In this document: in pieces, positions 18,000-26,657 of the stretch
Numbering within the stretch: the first letter of the stretch is position 1
Layout of the letters: every line of letters begins with the position of its first letter
From: Bacteriovoracaceae bacterium UBA3083
GTDB lineage: Bacteria > Bdellovibrionota > Bacteriovoracia > Bacteriovoracales > Bacteriovoracaceae
NCBI GenBank assembly: GCA_002366565.1
Contig: DFBJ01000013.1
Coordinates: forward strand, 124,001 to 188,000
Length of the DNA stretch: 64,000 nt
Direction of reading: 5' to 3'
The notes under the pieces: generated by a model
The model's database searches: none
What the model saw: the letters and a program-made list of their open reading frames with translations, nothing else
What the model was told of the DNA's origin: nothing
Program-made: the position numbers and the translations under genes

Positions 18000-18209
18000 G
18001 TGGAAAAGTTTGCAGACCTATCAGAATGGTCACCAAAGAAAATGAGAACGCTTAGAAATAATCTTAATAATAGATTAGCTTCTTACAAGACTTCTGGAGA
18101 TAATGCAAAACCTCTTCAAACTAGTCATGCTCTTTACGGTCTTTCAGAGGAGAACTGCCAAGAACTCCTAAAGAAAGTTACAAAGCTATTAAAGAATAAA
18201 AAAGCATAA
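18000..18209 (+). CDS. small hypothetical protein, third gene of the bolA-grxD unit
   Basis: The start is a GTG that directly follows the grxD stop codon, with GGAG five bases upstream inside the grxD end. The 69-residue product is basic and helical (WSPKKMRTLRNNLNNRLASY, then LLKKVTKLLKNKKA). No family recognised. It is followed by a strong terminator, so the operon ends here. A small partner in Fe-S delivery is possible from context only. Confidence 0.7.
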   Translation: MEKFADLSEWSPKKMRTLRNNLNNRLASYKTSGDNAKPLQTSHALYGLSEENCQELLKKVTKLLKNKKA

Positions 18210-18216
18210 TAAGAAT

Positions 18217-18247
18217 AAAAAAGGGAGCTTCTAAGCTCCCTTTTTTT
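18217..18247. terminator. bidirectional rho-independent terminator (bolA-grxD operon and yebC)
   Basis: GGGAGCTT/AAGCTCCC with a two-base centre, flanked by AAAAAA on the left and TTTTTTT on the right, so it can stop transcription from both converging units. Confidence 0.95.
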
Positions 18248-18249
18248 AT

Positions 18250-18999
18250 CTACTCTTCTAACATTGACTCATCAAACTCACAGTTATGATAAACTTTTTG
18301 AACATCATCGTTGTCCTCTAGGACATCAATAAGCTTCATAAATGTTGGGATGTGCTTTGGATCTAATTCTTTATTAGTTGTTGCAACTCTTTCAAGTCCA
18401 GCTTCCCTCGCCTCAATATTCAACTCAGCTAGCTTAGCAGAAGCATTTCCAAAATCTTCCATTGCAGTAGTAACAATAATGACATCTTCATTTTCAAAGT
18501 CTACATCTTCAGCACCGCCGTCGATCATCTCCATCATAAAATCGTCATTATCCATTTCAACTTGAGTCTTATCTATAGCAAAAATTCCTTTTCTATCAAA
18601 AATAAACTGAAGGCATCCATCTTTACCAAGTGAGCCATTGTACTTATTAAAAGCTGCTCTTACTGAAGATACTGTTCTTGTATTATTATCAGTTGCAGTC
18701 TCTACAAATACAGCAACCCCATCAGGGCCATACCCCTCAAAAGTTGTTTCAGTATAATCCTCACCACCAACGCCTGAGCCTTTATCTATTGCTCTTTGAA
18801 TTGTATCCTTTGGAAGGTTTTGTCCTCGAGCATTCTGAAGTGCAAGACGAAGCCTAGGGTTCATATCTGGATCAGATCCACCACCAGTCTTAACCGCAAC
18901 AGTGATCTCCTTAATAAGCTTTGTGAAGATCTTCCCTCTTTTTGCATCCTGGGCACCTTTTCTATGTCTAATGTTTGCCCATTTACTATGACCTGCCAT
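18250..18999 (-). CDS. yebC: YebC/PmpR-family protein
   Basis: The 249-residue protein starts with MAGHSKWANIRHRKGAQDAKRGKIF..., the hallmark of the YebC family, and has the usual three-domain length. Family members have been described as DNA-binding regulators and, more recently, as translation factors that help ribosomes on difficult sequences. It starts behind AGGAG at a good distance. It is alone on the minus strand here, without the ruvC/ruvAB neighbours often seen. Confidence 0.96.
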   Translation of the reverse strand: MAGHSKWANIRHRKGAQDAKRGKIFTKLIKEITVAVKTGGGSDPDMNPRLRLALQNARGQNLPKDTIQRAIDKGSGVGGEDYTETTFEGYGPDGVAVFVETATDNNTRTVSSVRAAFNKYNGSLGKDGCLQFIFDRKGIFAIDKTQVEMDNDDFMMEMIDGGAEDVDFENEDVIIVTTAMEDFGNASAKLAELNIEAREAGLERVATTNKELDPKHIPTFMKLIDVLEDNDDVQKVYHNCEFDESMLEE

Positions 19000-19079
19000 A
19001 GTTAACTCCTAATTGTATTTTATTAAGTTTAGGATACTAGCAAAGATGGAACGAAAGGAAAACAGAGGAGAATTTGAAA

Positions 19080-19460
19080 TTATTTAAGTGATAACTCTTT
19101 TTCGATAACATTGATTAAGTCATCTAGATCAAATGGCTTAGAAAAGAATTCCTTAGCACCTGCATCAAGAGCATCTTTAATTGAAATATCAGCTTGTCCA
19201 GAAACAAAGAAGAACTCTGGTCTTAGGTTTGTGGCCATAGAGTTAACCTCTTCTAAGACTAACATTCCATTACCATTAGGCATTTTATAATCAGAAACAA
19301 CAACATCAAATTTATGGGAACGGATCTTCTCAATTGCATCGACACCACAGTCAGCAGTCATCGTTTGATATCCGTAGTAGTTAAACTCTTCTTCCATCAA
19401 CTCTAAAATGTCCGGTTCATCATCTACAATAAGAACCGTATATTTGTTGCGCTCAATCAT
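19080..19460 (-). CDS. single-domain response regulator (receiver)
   Basis: The 126-residue protein is a stand-alone receiver domain: acidic pair DDE near residue 13, phosphoacceptor D57 (VVSDYKMP), S87 and K108 (FFSKPF). With no output domain it probably works by protein contacts, like CheY or Spo0F. It lies 9 bp downstream of the secreted membrane protein gene at 19470-20705, so the two are likely one transcript. No histidine kinase is encoded nearby. Confidence 0.93.
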   Translation of the reverse strand: MIERNKYTVLIVDDEPDILELMEEEFNYYGYQTMTADCGVDAIEKIRSHKFDVVVSDYKMPNGNGMLVLEEVNSMATNLRPEFFFVSGQADISIKDALDAGAKEFFSKPFDLDDLINVIEKELSLK

Positions 19461-19469
19461 AGATATATA

Positions 19470-20705
19470 CTACTCGGGAATAGCGTTTTTGGAAACCTTA
19501 GAGAAAAGAAATCTCACGAGTAAGTAAAGTGATAACGCATATAGACCAAAGTTTAAAACAAAGTACACACTATAGGCTACGACACGTATTAGGGCCTGAA
19601 TGAAAGGATGTTCAATTATATATGGGACATATTGCGGGGCCGTTTTATAATAAAACTCTACAAAGCTTTGGCCTAATTTTACCTTAAGAAGATAGTGATC
19701 TCGAATATATCTAAAATAGTTTAGAACGTAATGTTGTTCCATAAAACCAGCTGAAATAAAGTAACATTGATTTTTTTCAAGAAACTCAGCAATATCTAAA
19801 GGAGTCGCACTCAATGTAGAAGATAATGGAGTGTAAAAACCATAGTAGTCACGAACAGCGAATGAAATATTATAAGTACGATTATTTGTTAGATTTTTAG
19901 CTTCAAAACTTCCACTGGCCTCTGGAGTAACATCATCATCTATAGAAAGAATCTCATTAATTCCTGCGAGCCCAAAACTACTATTATAACTACTTACATC
20001 AAAGATAGCGATATCTCTAAAGTTATTCTGAATTGCTGAGATAGTATAGTAGAACTTTAGACGCTCATCACCTTTCTCAACACTAGTTAGCGTATTTGTA
20101 ACAGATGAGTCATAAACGGCTCCACTAATATTTAACTCAACAAATATTCCGTCAGTTCCACTAGTAGGATCAGAAATCGATGTATCTACAGCTGTTTGAG
20201 AAAGAAATAAGTAAGTTGTAACAGTTATTGGTGAGCTAAGTGCGCCTGTACAATCAATTTCTGCAGAATCACATATTGAATCAATTGTGAAACTAGACAC
20301 TAAGTCTTCACATGTAGAAGCGGTTGAACATCCTGACGATGAACGAGAAACAAATAAGTAATTTGTACTAGCGTCATCTTTTACGTAAAGCGTCGGATAC
20401 AAGACATTTGTATCATCTGTATTAACAACATCAATCGTAGTATTAAGAGTTAAAGTACTATCCGCTTTAAAAAGAGAAGTCGTAAGAATGTGGTTATTTG
20501 ACTGAGTTGTACCTGAACCAGATATAGGGATATACAACTTAAGAGGAGCACTCGATGAAGTACCATCCCCTCCTAAAGTATTATAAACAGAGTATATATT
20601 ACCAACATTAACCACTGGCGCTGTAGTGTCAGAGATTCTAACTGTGCTGGCAGAAGTAGATAGAATAGAAAGAGTAAATAGAAATCCAAGTATAAAATAT
20701 TTCAT
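19470..20705 (-). CDS. exported protein with CFI-box-like C-terminal domain and membrane anchor
   Basis: The 411-residue protein has a signal peptide (MKYFILGFLFTLSILSTSAS), a Thr/Ser-rich, beta-type ectodomain with a few cysteines, then near residue 314 a segment starting CYFISAGF, followed by FRYIRDHYLL, FVEFYYKTAP and a hydrophobic helix at about 372-400 ending in basic residues. That order (Cys-aromatic-Ile, FRD-x-x-LL, YY-x-x-(S/A)P, TM) resembles the CFI-box C-terminal sorting domain found in many secreted proteins of myxobacteria and relatives. It is a degenerate copy: the usual ATAAYGS is ISAGFME. Function unknown; probably surface or periplasm exposed. Confidence 0.7.
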   Translation of the reverse strand: MKYFILGFLFTLSILSTSASTVRISDTTAPVVNVGNIYSVYNTLGGDGTSSSAPLKLYIPISGSGTTQSNNHILTTSLFKADSTLTLNTTIDVVNTDDTNVLYPTLYVKDDASTNYLFVSRSSSGCSTASTCEDLVSSFTIDSICDSAEIDCTGALSSPITVTTYLFLSQTAVDTSISDPTSGTDGIFVELNISGAVYDSSVTNTLTSVEKGDERLKFYYTISAIQNNFRDIAIFDVSSYNSSFGLAGINEILSIDDDVTPEASGSFEAKNLTNNRTYNISFAVRDYYGFYTPLSSTLSATPLDIAEFLEKNQCYFISAGFMEQHYVLNYFRYIRDHYLLKVKLGQSFVEFYYKTAPQYVPYIIEHPFIQALIRVVAYSVYFVLNFGLYALSLYLLVRFLFSKVSKNAIPE

Positions 20706-20790
20706 CTTTTTGATTATCTCAGTAATATAGGACTTTCGTCAAATTTATTGCTCTTGTCAGCTAAAGCTAACCATGGAATATTACATAATT

Positions 20791-21291
20791 ATGAAAAGAA
20801 CTATCATTATACTCTCACTATTACTTCTTCAGTCTTGCTTAAAGCCAGATGAAGTTCAAAATAAATTTCAAATCGTAAAATCGATGGGCGAAACTTTAGA
20901 AAAGCAATATTCTACGATACCTCATATCTCAATAGAAGATTTTCAGTCCCTAGATAAAAATACTTTTATTTTAGTCGATAACCGTTCAGCTCCAGAAATT
21001 GAAATAAGCTATATTCCAAACTCTATTACTCAAAAAGTATATGAAGAGAATTTGCCTAACTATATTGGAAAAAAGGTTGTTGTTTACAGTACGATTGGAA
21101 ATAGAAGTTCAAAATATGTACTCATCTTAAAAGATAAAAATATTGATGCTTATAATTTGAAGGAAGGTATTTTGGGCTGGGCCCATAGAAAGCTCCCCCT
21201 ATTAAGTTCAGGAAAAGAGACTCAAAGAGTACATGTATATACTGATGCTTGGAACTTTACTCCTGTTGGTTATGAAGGAGTTTACAAATAA
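20791..21291 (+). CDS. rhodanese-like lipoprotein lacking the catalytic cysteine
   Basis: A lipobox (LLLLQSC, C16) marks a lipoprotein; I start at MKRTIII rather than six codons earlier. The body follows the rhodanese pattern: LVDNRSAPEIEISYIPNSI, then GKKVVVYSTIGNRSSKY and AYNLKEGILGWAHRKLPL. The active-site loop should read Cys-x-x-G-x-R, but the cysteine is serine (S100), so sulfur transfer is unlikely and a binding or scaffold role is more probable. Its stop codon overlaps the next gene by four bases. Confidence 0.8.
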   Translation: MKRTIIILSLLLLQSCLKPDEVQNKFQIVKSMGETLEKQYSTIPHISIEDFQSLDKNTFILVDNRSAPEIEISYIPNSITQKVYEENLPNYIGKKVVVYSTIGNRSSKYVLILKDKNIDAYNLKEGILGWAHRKLPLLSSGKETQRVHVYTDAWNFTPVGYEGVYK

Positions 21292-22145
21292 ACTCACTAG
21301 TCTCTATTAACGGAAAAATATCAGATGTAAAAAATGCTAAAATTTCAGTATTTGATAGAGGCTTTCTCTATGGAGACTCTATTTACGAAGTCACTCAAAC
21401 TTTTAATCGTAAAATATTCAAGCTAGATGAACACTATAGTCGGTTACTTTACAGTGCAGTCAAGATGGATATGCCTGTAGAGGTTACAAAAGAAGAACTT
21501 GAAAAGGATATACAAGCTGTCCTTAAAGAGCTTGATACTGATAATGCTTACATTAGAATTATCATTACTCGTGGTGAAGGGGAAATAGGACTAGATCCTG
21601 CTCTAGCAACAAAGAGTAATCTTATTATTATTGTAAAAGAGCTCCCTGAAAATCCATCTTGGTGGTACTCAGAAGGTGTCCACATGATTATTTCTCATAC
21701 TATGAGAAATCCTAAAAATGCAGTAGACCCTAGAATAAAATCTGGAAATTACTTGAACAATGTCATGGCCATTAACGAAGCTAAGAAATTAGGAGCCTAT
21801 GACGCTATAATGTTAAATGCTAAAAATGAAATAACAGAGGCTACCACATCAAATATTTGGGTGGTAAAAGATGGAGAAATCATCACTCCTCCTGTTAAAG
21901 CAGGCCTACTTGGTGGAATAACTAGAAAGTCTCTACTAAGCCTAGCAAAAGAAAATAGCTATAATATTAGTGAAAGAAACTTTAATGAAGAGTTTTTAAA
22001 GTCAGCAGATGAATGCTTTCTTACAAGTACAACTAAGCTTTTGGTTCCTATTACAAAGGTTGATAATCAAAATATAGGTACAGGTAAACCAGGACCTATA
22101 ACTCTTGAACTATTAAAACTGTATAAGAAGGCCAACAATATTTAG
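21288..22145 (+). CDS. class IV PLP aminotransferase (D-amino acid or branched-chain type), apparent AUA start
   Basis: The first ATG in frame (21465) would remove a region that is clearly family sequence: NGKISDVKNAKISVFDRGFLYGDSIYE lies upstream of it (longest run cut here in two parts: NGKISD... and VFDRGFLYGD). In frame there is no ATG, GTG or TTG before the upstream stop at 21273; the only well-placed start is ATA at 21288, 7 nt after AGGAG, overlapping the previous stop as ATAA. That gives 285 residues, the usual length. PLP lysine is K151 (RIKSGNYLNN) and E184 follows (EITEATTSN). The reaction moves an amino group between amino and keto acids; substrate not certain. Confidence 0.85.
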   Translation: MNSLVSINGKISDVKNAKISVFDRGFLYGDSIYEVTQTFNRKIFKLDEHYSRLLYSAVKMDMPVEVTKEELEKDIQAVLKELDTDNAYIRIIITRGEGEIGLDPALATKSNLIIIVKELPENPSWWYSEGVHMIISHTMRNPKNAVDPRIKSGNYLNNVMAINEAKKLGAYDAIMLNAKNEITEATTSNIWVVKDGEIITPPVKAGLLGGITRKSLLSLAKENSYNISERNFNEEFLKSADECFLTSTTKLLVPITKVDNQNIGTGKPGPITLELLKLYKKANNI

Positions 22146-22153
22146 GTATCAAA

Positions 22154-22810
22154 ATGGAAAATAAAGCACAAAGTAATGCTCGTAAATTATTAACAATTCT
22201 TCTTGAAGATAAATATAAAAGAAAACGCGCTCCTTTTATTGTTACCGTAGGAGTAATCGCTTTACTTGTGATTGTAATCTCTTTTTATAGAAATAATCAA
22301 AAATCACAAGATGACTACCTCATAAGCCGTGAAGAAAAGTTAAGTTATAAGGATATTGATTTGGCACTTAAAAGAGGTGTTAACTTTGAGTCCCTTGGAA
22401 AAGAAAAAAAACATATTCTATACTACCTTGCAAATGGTCCCTACTCCCTAGAAGCTATAAGCTACTTAAAAAAGTCAGGGGTAAACCTCAAATCACTCAA
22501 TGCTCAGAGTAAAAATCCACTCGAGGATATTCTATTAAACCTAAATCCTTCCCATAAGAACTTAGAAGAAGATTTCTATAAAAATATTTCGACTCTACTA
22601 AGTTTGGACCTCACGATTAGTGATACTACAATTAGAGAGGCCTCTAAGAAATGTGAAGAAAGCTCACTTATGACATGTTTAAAAATTGCGTTCTACTATA
22701 AAGCCCTTGGAAAAGTAGAACATGCCACAAGCTATGCCAAACGGTCTTGTTATACATCTAATGACAACTCTATTTGCGCCATAGCTAAAAACTATATTTT
22801 AAAGGACTAG
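22154..22810 (+). CDS. single-pass membrane protein of unknown function
   Basis: The 218-residue protein has one membrane helix (about 23-43, APFIVTVGVIALLVIVISF) after a basic cytoplasmic tail, then a helical C-terminal domain with repeated two-helix units (ALKRGVNFESLGKEKKHIL, YLKKSGVNLKSL) that recall ankyrin or Sel1-like repeats, and four cysteines near the end. It is 8 bp after the aminotransferase and 3 bp before ade, so it belongs to the same operon. Confidence 0.65.
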   Translation: MENKAQSNARKLLTILLEDKYKRKRAPFIVTVGVIALLVIVISFYRNNQKSQDDYLISREEKLSYKDIDLALKRGVNFESLGKEKKHILYYLANGPYSLEAISYLKKSGVNLKSLNAQSKNPLEDILLNLNPSHKNLEEDFYKNISTLLSLDLTISDTTIREASKKCEESSLMTCLKIAFYYKALGKVEHATSYAKRSCYTSNDNSICAIAKNYILKD

Positions 22811-22813
22811 GAA

Positions 22814-24565
22814 ATGATTCAATCAAAAAGTACTCAGCAATTAACTAGAGAAGAGTTAAAGCACGTTCTTAGTGTTGCCAGAGGAGATGGTGAAATAGAT
22901 ATTCTAATTAAGAATGTCAAAATTATGGATTTAGTAAATGGTGGTATCAACGATAGTGCTATTGCAATCGCTGGAAAAACTATCGCAGGAACAGGTCTTG
23001 AATACCTTGACCAAAAGGCCAAGAGAACTATCGACGCGAAAGGTGCTGTTGCAGTTCCAGGTTTTATTGACGGTCACTTACATATTGAATCATCTATGAT
23101 GCATCCATTTGAATTTGAGAGATTAACATTACCCCTTGGGACAACCACAGCGATATGTGATCCTCATGAGATTACAAACGTTATGGGTGATAAAGGCTTT
23201 AGTTGGTTTTTAAGATGTAGTGAATTAATGAGTCAAAATCTCTTTGTTCAAGTGAGCTCTTGTGTACCTGCTCTGCCTGGCTTTGAGACTAATGGTGGTC
23301 CATTCCCTCTAGAAAAAATGAAAGCATACAAAAACCATCCTAATGTCTTAGGTCTAGCAGAGATGATGAACTTTCCTGGTGTGATAAATGCGTTTGATGA
23401 TGTTCTAGATAAAGTTGAAGAGTTTCAAGAAATGAACCTAGATGGTCATTGCCCATTAGTGCAAGGTAAAGATCTCAATGCATATATTGCAGCTGGTATT
23501 CAAAACTGCCATGAGACAATTACTCAGGAAGAAGGTAGAGAAAAACTATCAAAAGGAATGGCGCTAATTATTAGAGAAGGTTCTGTTGCTAAAAATTTAA
23601 AAACTTTAGCTCCTCTTGTTACAGACTTCAACTCATGTCAGTGCTTACTTTGTACTGATGATAGAAACCCTTATGAAATCTTTAATGAAGGACATATTAA
23701 CTATCTAGTAAAAAAGATGATTAATGAAATTGGTATTGAGCCTCATGTTGCTTACAGACTAAGTTCTTACTCAGCAGCTAAGCACTTTGGACTTAAAAGA
23801 CTTGGACTAATTGCACCTGGAAAACAAGCTGATATTGTCCTCCTAAGCGATTATAAAAATGTTGAAATTAGTGACGTTTTCATGAAGGGAGTCCCTGTTA
23901 AAGAGTTAAAGATTGAAGATTCATTGAAAGAGAATCTAAAGAAGTCTTGTCCTCCTATTGAAAATACAATGAAGAGAAAAGAGCTTTCAAAAGATGAAAT
24001 TAAGTTTGAATTCTCTGAGGGTACGTACAATGTTATTGAAATTGTTAAAGACGAAATTATAACAAACCACTTAAAAATCAATCATGATGGTAAAAACTTT
24101 GAATCAGATGATATCAAAAAGATTTGTGTCATCGAAAGATATGGAAAAGGCTCTAAGCCGGCACTTGGTCTTGTAAAAGGCTCAGGACTTTCTTCAGGCG
24201 CTATAGCCTCATCTGTTGCACATGACTCTCATAATATTATTGTTATCGGAGAAGATGAAAGTGATATGACAGTCGCTGCTAATAAGTTAATTGAAATGGG
24301 TGGTGGTTTCTGTGTTGTTAAAGATGGAAAAGTAACGGCTTCACTTGCCTTACCTATCGCGGGATTACTTAGCTTAGAAACTGCAGAGGTCTTAACAGAA
24401 GGTATTATTGAACTTAAGAAAGCTTGTAAAGAAGTTGATGTTCACTTAAATGAACCTTTTATACAAATGGCATTTCTAGCACTTCCTGTAATTCCTTCTT
24501 TAAAAATTACAGATAAAGGCCTAGTTGATGTAACTAAATTTGAATTTATTGATCTTAAAGATTAA
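22814..24565 (+). CDS. ade: adenine deaminase
   Basis: The 583-residue protein is the bacterial AdeC-type enzyme, an amidohydrolase that turns adenine into hypoxanthine and ammonia for purine salvage. Visible marks are the metal-binding GHLHIESSMMHP (near residue 86), DPHEITNVMG, the DGHCPLVQGKDLNAYI segment, CLLCTDDRNP, and the C-terminal GGGFCVVKDGKV region. Length is normal. It is the last gene of the operon starting at 20791, and a 10-bp hairpin follows 10 bp after its stop. Confidence 0.96.
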   Translation: MIQSKSTQQLTREELKHVLSVARGDGEIDILIKNVKIMDLVNGGINDSAIAIAGKTIAGTGLEYLDQKAKRTIDAKGAVAVPGFIDGHLHIESSMMHPFEFERLTLPLGTTTAICDPHEITNVMGDKGFSWFLRCSELMSQNLFVQVSSCVPALPGFETNGGPFPLEKMKAYKNHPNVLGLAEMMNFPGVINAFDDVLDKVEEFQEMNLDGHCPLVQGKDLNAYIAAGIQNCHETITQEEGREKLSKGMALIIREGSVAKNLKTLAPLVTDFNSCQCLLCTDDRNPYEIFNEGHINYLVKKMINEIGIEPHVAYRLSSYSAAKHFGLKRLGLIAPGKQADIVLLSDYKNVEISDVFMKGVPVKELKIEDSLKENLKKSCPPIENTMKRKELSKDEIKFEFSEGTYNVIEIVKDEIITNHLKINHDGKNFESDDIKKICVIERYGKGSKPALGLVKGSGLSSGAIASSVAHDSHNIIVIGEDESDMTVAANKLIEMGGGFCVVKDGKVTASLALPIAGLLSLETAEVLTEGIIELKKACKEVDVHLNEPFIQMAFLALPVIPSLKITDKGLVDVTKFEFIDLKD

Positions 24566-24575
24566 TTCAAAGTCC

Positions 24576-24602
24576 CCCACGCAATGACTTAAATTGCGTG
24601 GG
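24576..24602 (+). terminator. hairpin after ade (probable terminator)
   Basis: CCCACGCAAT/ATTGCGTGGG is a perfect 10-bp stem with a 7-nt loop between two convergent genes. No run of T follows, so termination may be partly rho-dependent or the hairpin may only protect the mRNA end. Confidence 0.6.
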
Positions 24603-24615
24603 AAGTATATAGTCT

Positions 24616-25128
24616 CTATTGTAATTTTTCGTTTAATAAGTGAAGTAGAAGTTCTTCCTTATCCATCTTCAATTTATTTTCTTTTAAGTACTTATTTAGC
24701 TTCTCTTCTAAGAGCCTACTTGAAGCAATTTTTTGTATTTCAAACTTCTCTTCTGCTGTAAATCCTTTAGTCATTACATAGTTGAAAATATCTTTAATTT
24801 CTACTTCTGGTCCTAGAGATGAAAGAGTAGCAAAAGCAAGTTCCGCTTCTTCAACCTCATTCTTATTAAATTGTATCGAATATCTTCTTGGAGCTTCTTT
24901 AATAACTTGTTCAGTAGCTTTTATTGAAGGCTTTTCTTTTTTGATCTTCTTTTTCGTTGCTGTCGGCTTGATAGTCTTTAAGATTTTCTTGCCTTCTTTT
25001 TCTATATCGTCCATATCGTCATCAAGAATAGAATCAGAAAACTCAAAGTTTCCCTCATTGTCCATACCGATAATTCCGATACCTTCTAACTCTCTTTTCT
25101 TAGCTTCCTTGATAGAATCAAAATTCAT
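24616..25128 (-). CDS. hypothetical charged protein
   Basis: The 170-residue product is cytoplasmic, rich in Lys and Glu, with a disordered lysine-rich middle (about 50-80, KKIKKEKPSIKATEQ) and a helical C-terminal part (ELAFATLSSLGPEVEIKDIFNYVMTKG and LLLHLLNEKLQ). It starts behind AAGGAG. I recognise no family. The layout could suit a DNA- or protein-binding adaptor, but nothing in it proves this. Confidence 0.65.
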   Translation of the reverse strand: MNFDSIKEAKKRELEGIGIIGMDNEGNFEFSDSILDDDMDDIEKEGKKILKTIKPTATKKKIKKEKPSIKATEQVIKEAPRRYSIQFNKNEVEEAELAFATLSSLGPEVEIKDIFNYVMTKGFTAEEKFEIQKIASSRLLEEKLNKYLKENKLKMDKEELLLHLLNEKLQ

Positions 25129-25265
25129 GACTACTCCTTCAATCCTTGAATGGTTTTAGCTATTTTAACATAAGGTATAATTTTGATGTAGACACAAGGT
25201 GCCATGAATTATTCGATTCAAATATAAGTATTGTTTCACTTTCTAATATGTAAGAATATCTACCC

Positions 25266-26621
25266 ATGAAGACACTCTTAACTATTTTTTTGCTTTTAAC
25301 TTTTACTTCTTGTGGAACCATAACAAAGAAAGATGAATTCTTTCAGATTGACTCAAGCCCTCGTGGACTTAAAGTTCTTGATGAAGATGGGACATCACTT
25401 GGAGTCACTCCCTTTGTTTCACTCTCAAAGCAAAAGAGCTCTAGTAAGTATTTTATTGAAGGTGATAAAAAGAGTTACCGTCAAAGCTGCAGCCTAGATT
25501 GGCAGCACTCTATGATTCCATCTCTTTTAATTATGCCTATCGCTATTCCGGTAACACCAATTATATCGACACTCTTTATTGGTACTGATTACTTAACTGA
25601 TAACCTCTTTTCTTGCTCAGATCTTTTATATATATCAACAAAAGTTGAGCTAGGTTCTCAAAACAAAGAAATAAAAACGATTGTCCTCCCTGTTTTTGAA
25701 GGACAAAACTATAATATACAAAAACTAATTGATAAGGCCTCAGATGAGCTTGATGAGAATTATAATATAATTCCTTATTCTGACTCACTAAAACTCTTTT
25801 CAAAGTATGGAGTTACTGAAGAGAGATTTTGGTCTCTAAGTAATATAAAGAAGCAATCACTTCTAAAAGTGATCAAAGATAGTAATGCTACAAATATTAT
25901 TATAATGAAAATCAATAGAAATAAAGACTTTGAGGCGCAAGTTATCGATCTCTTTACGAATAAGCCTACCTCTAAAAGTATTACTATAGAGTCTGAAAAG
26001 TCTCATCAAAGTAAAAGCTTTACCCACCTAGCACAAGAGTACATTTATTTCATTCCAAATAGTATTACTCTTGGTGGACTTAAGACCTATGCCTATTTTG
26101 AAAATGAGTCTCAGGCATCATTTTCAACTTCTAAGAAAAACCCTAATAACCTTCACTGGTTAATGAGTATGTGGGCCTTCTCAAGTATTTCCTCACCATA
26201 TCTATTCGATACATGGGACTATGACTTTAGACTCTCCCCACAGGTTTCTCTTCCATCCTTTAGAGCAGAGTTCCCTGATGGTTACTCGGTTGATGTTAAT
26301 ACATATAATGCTTCCTATGATCTATCCCTTACAGGTCATACACCGCTTGGCTCACTTAGTATGTCACTTGGGATGGGAATGGGATATTTTGAAGGAGAAG
26401 ACTCTCTAGGAAGAAGTATTGATGATACTACTCCTCTTTTTCACTTTAATTTATCGTATGTTGCATTTTACAATGAGAGGGTCTTCTTTAAATTCTCTCT
26501 AGACCAGAATCACTATCTTGGAGATAGCGAAAAGATTAATACTTACGCTTTAGATAAGAGTTCAACAATTTCATATAATATTGGTTACTACTTTCCAGAA
26601 CTACAGAATATTTTTAGGTAG
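25266..26621 (+). CDS. lipoprotein with PEGA-like N-terminal domain
   Basis: The lipobox is LTFTSC (C16). It is followed by QIDSSPRGLKVLDEDGTSLGVTPF, which looks like a PEGA domain (a small beta fold in surface and S-layer proteins), then a hydrophobic loop, an alpha/beta part (KTIVLPVFEGQNYNIQKLI), and from about residue 290 a series of aromatic beta strands (FNLSYVAFYNERVFFKFSL) that could form an outer-membrane barrel or beta sheet. The last residues are aromatic and hydrophobic. Likely at the outer membrane. Role unknown. Confidence 0.7.
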   Translation: MKTLLTIFLLLTFTSCGTITKKDEFFQIDSSPRGLKVLDEDGTSLGVTPFVSLSKQKSSSKYFIEGDKKSYRQSCSLDWQHSMIPSLLIMPIAIPVTPIISTLFIGTDYLTDNLFSCSDLLYISTKVELGSQNKEIKTIVLPVFEGQNYNIQKLIDKASDELDENYNIIPYSDSLKLFSKYGVTEERFWSLSNIKKQSLLKVIKDSNATNIIIMKINRNKDFEAQVIDLFTNKPTSKSITIESEKSHQSKSFTHLAQEYIYFIPNSITLGGLKTYAYFENESQASFSTSKKNPNNLHWLMSMWAFSSISSPYLFDTWDYDFRLSPQVSLPSFRAEFPDGYSVDVNTYNASYDLSLTGHTPLGSLSMSLGMGMGYFEGEDSLGRSIDDTTPLFHFNLSYVAFYNERVFFKFSLDQNHYLGDSEKINTYALDKSSTISYNIGYYFPELQNIFR

Positions 26622-26657
26622 TTCACATCTTCAATAGAGTGACTTAAGAATAAGGCC

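Noticed and set aside
21465..21480. ATG at 21465 as the aminotransferase start
   Set aside because: It would drop about 59 residues that match the family N-terminal lobe and there is no Shine-Dalgarno in front of it.
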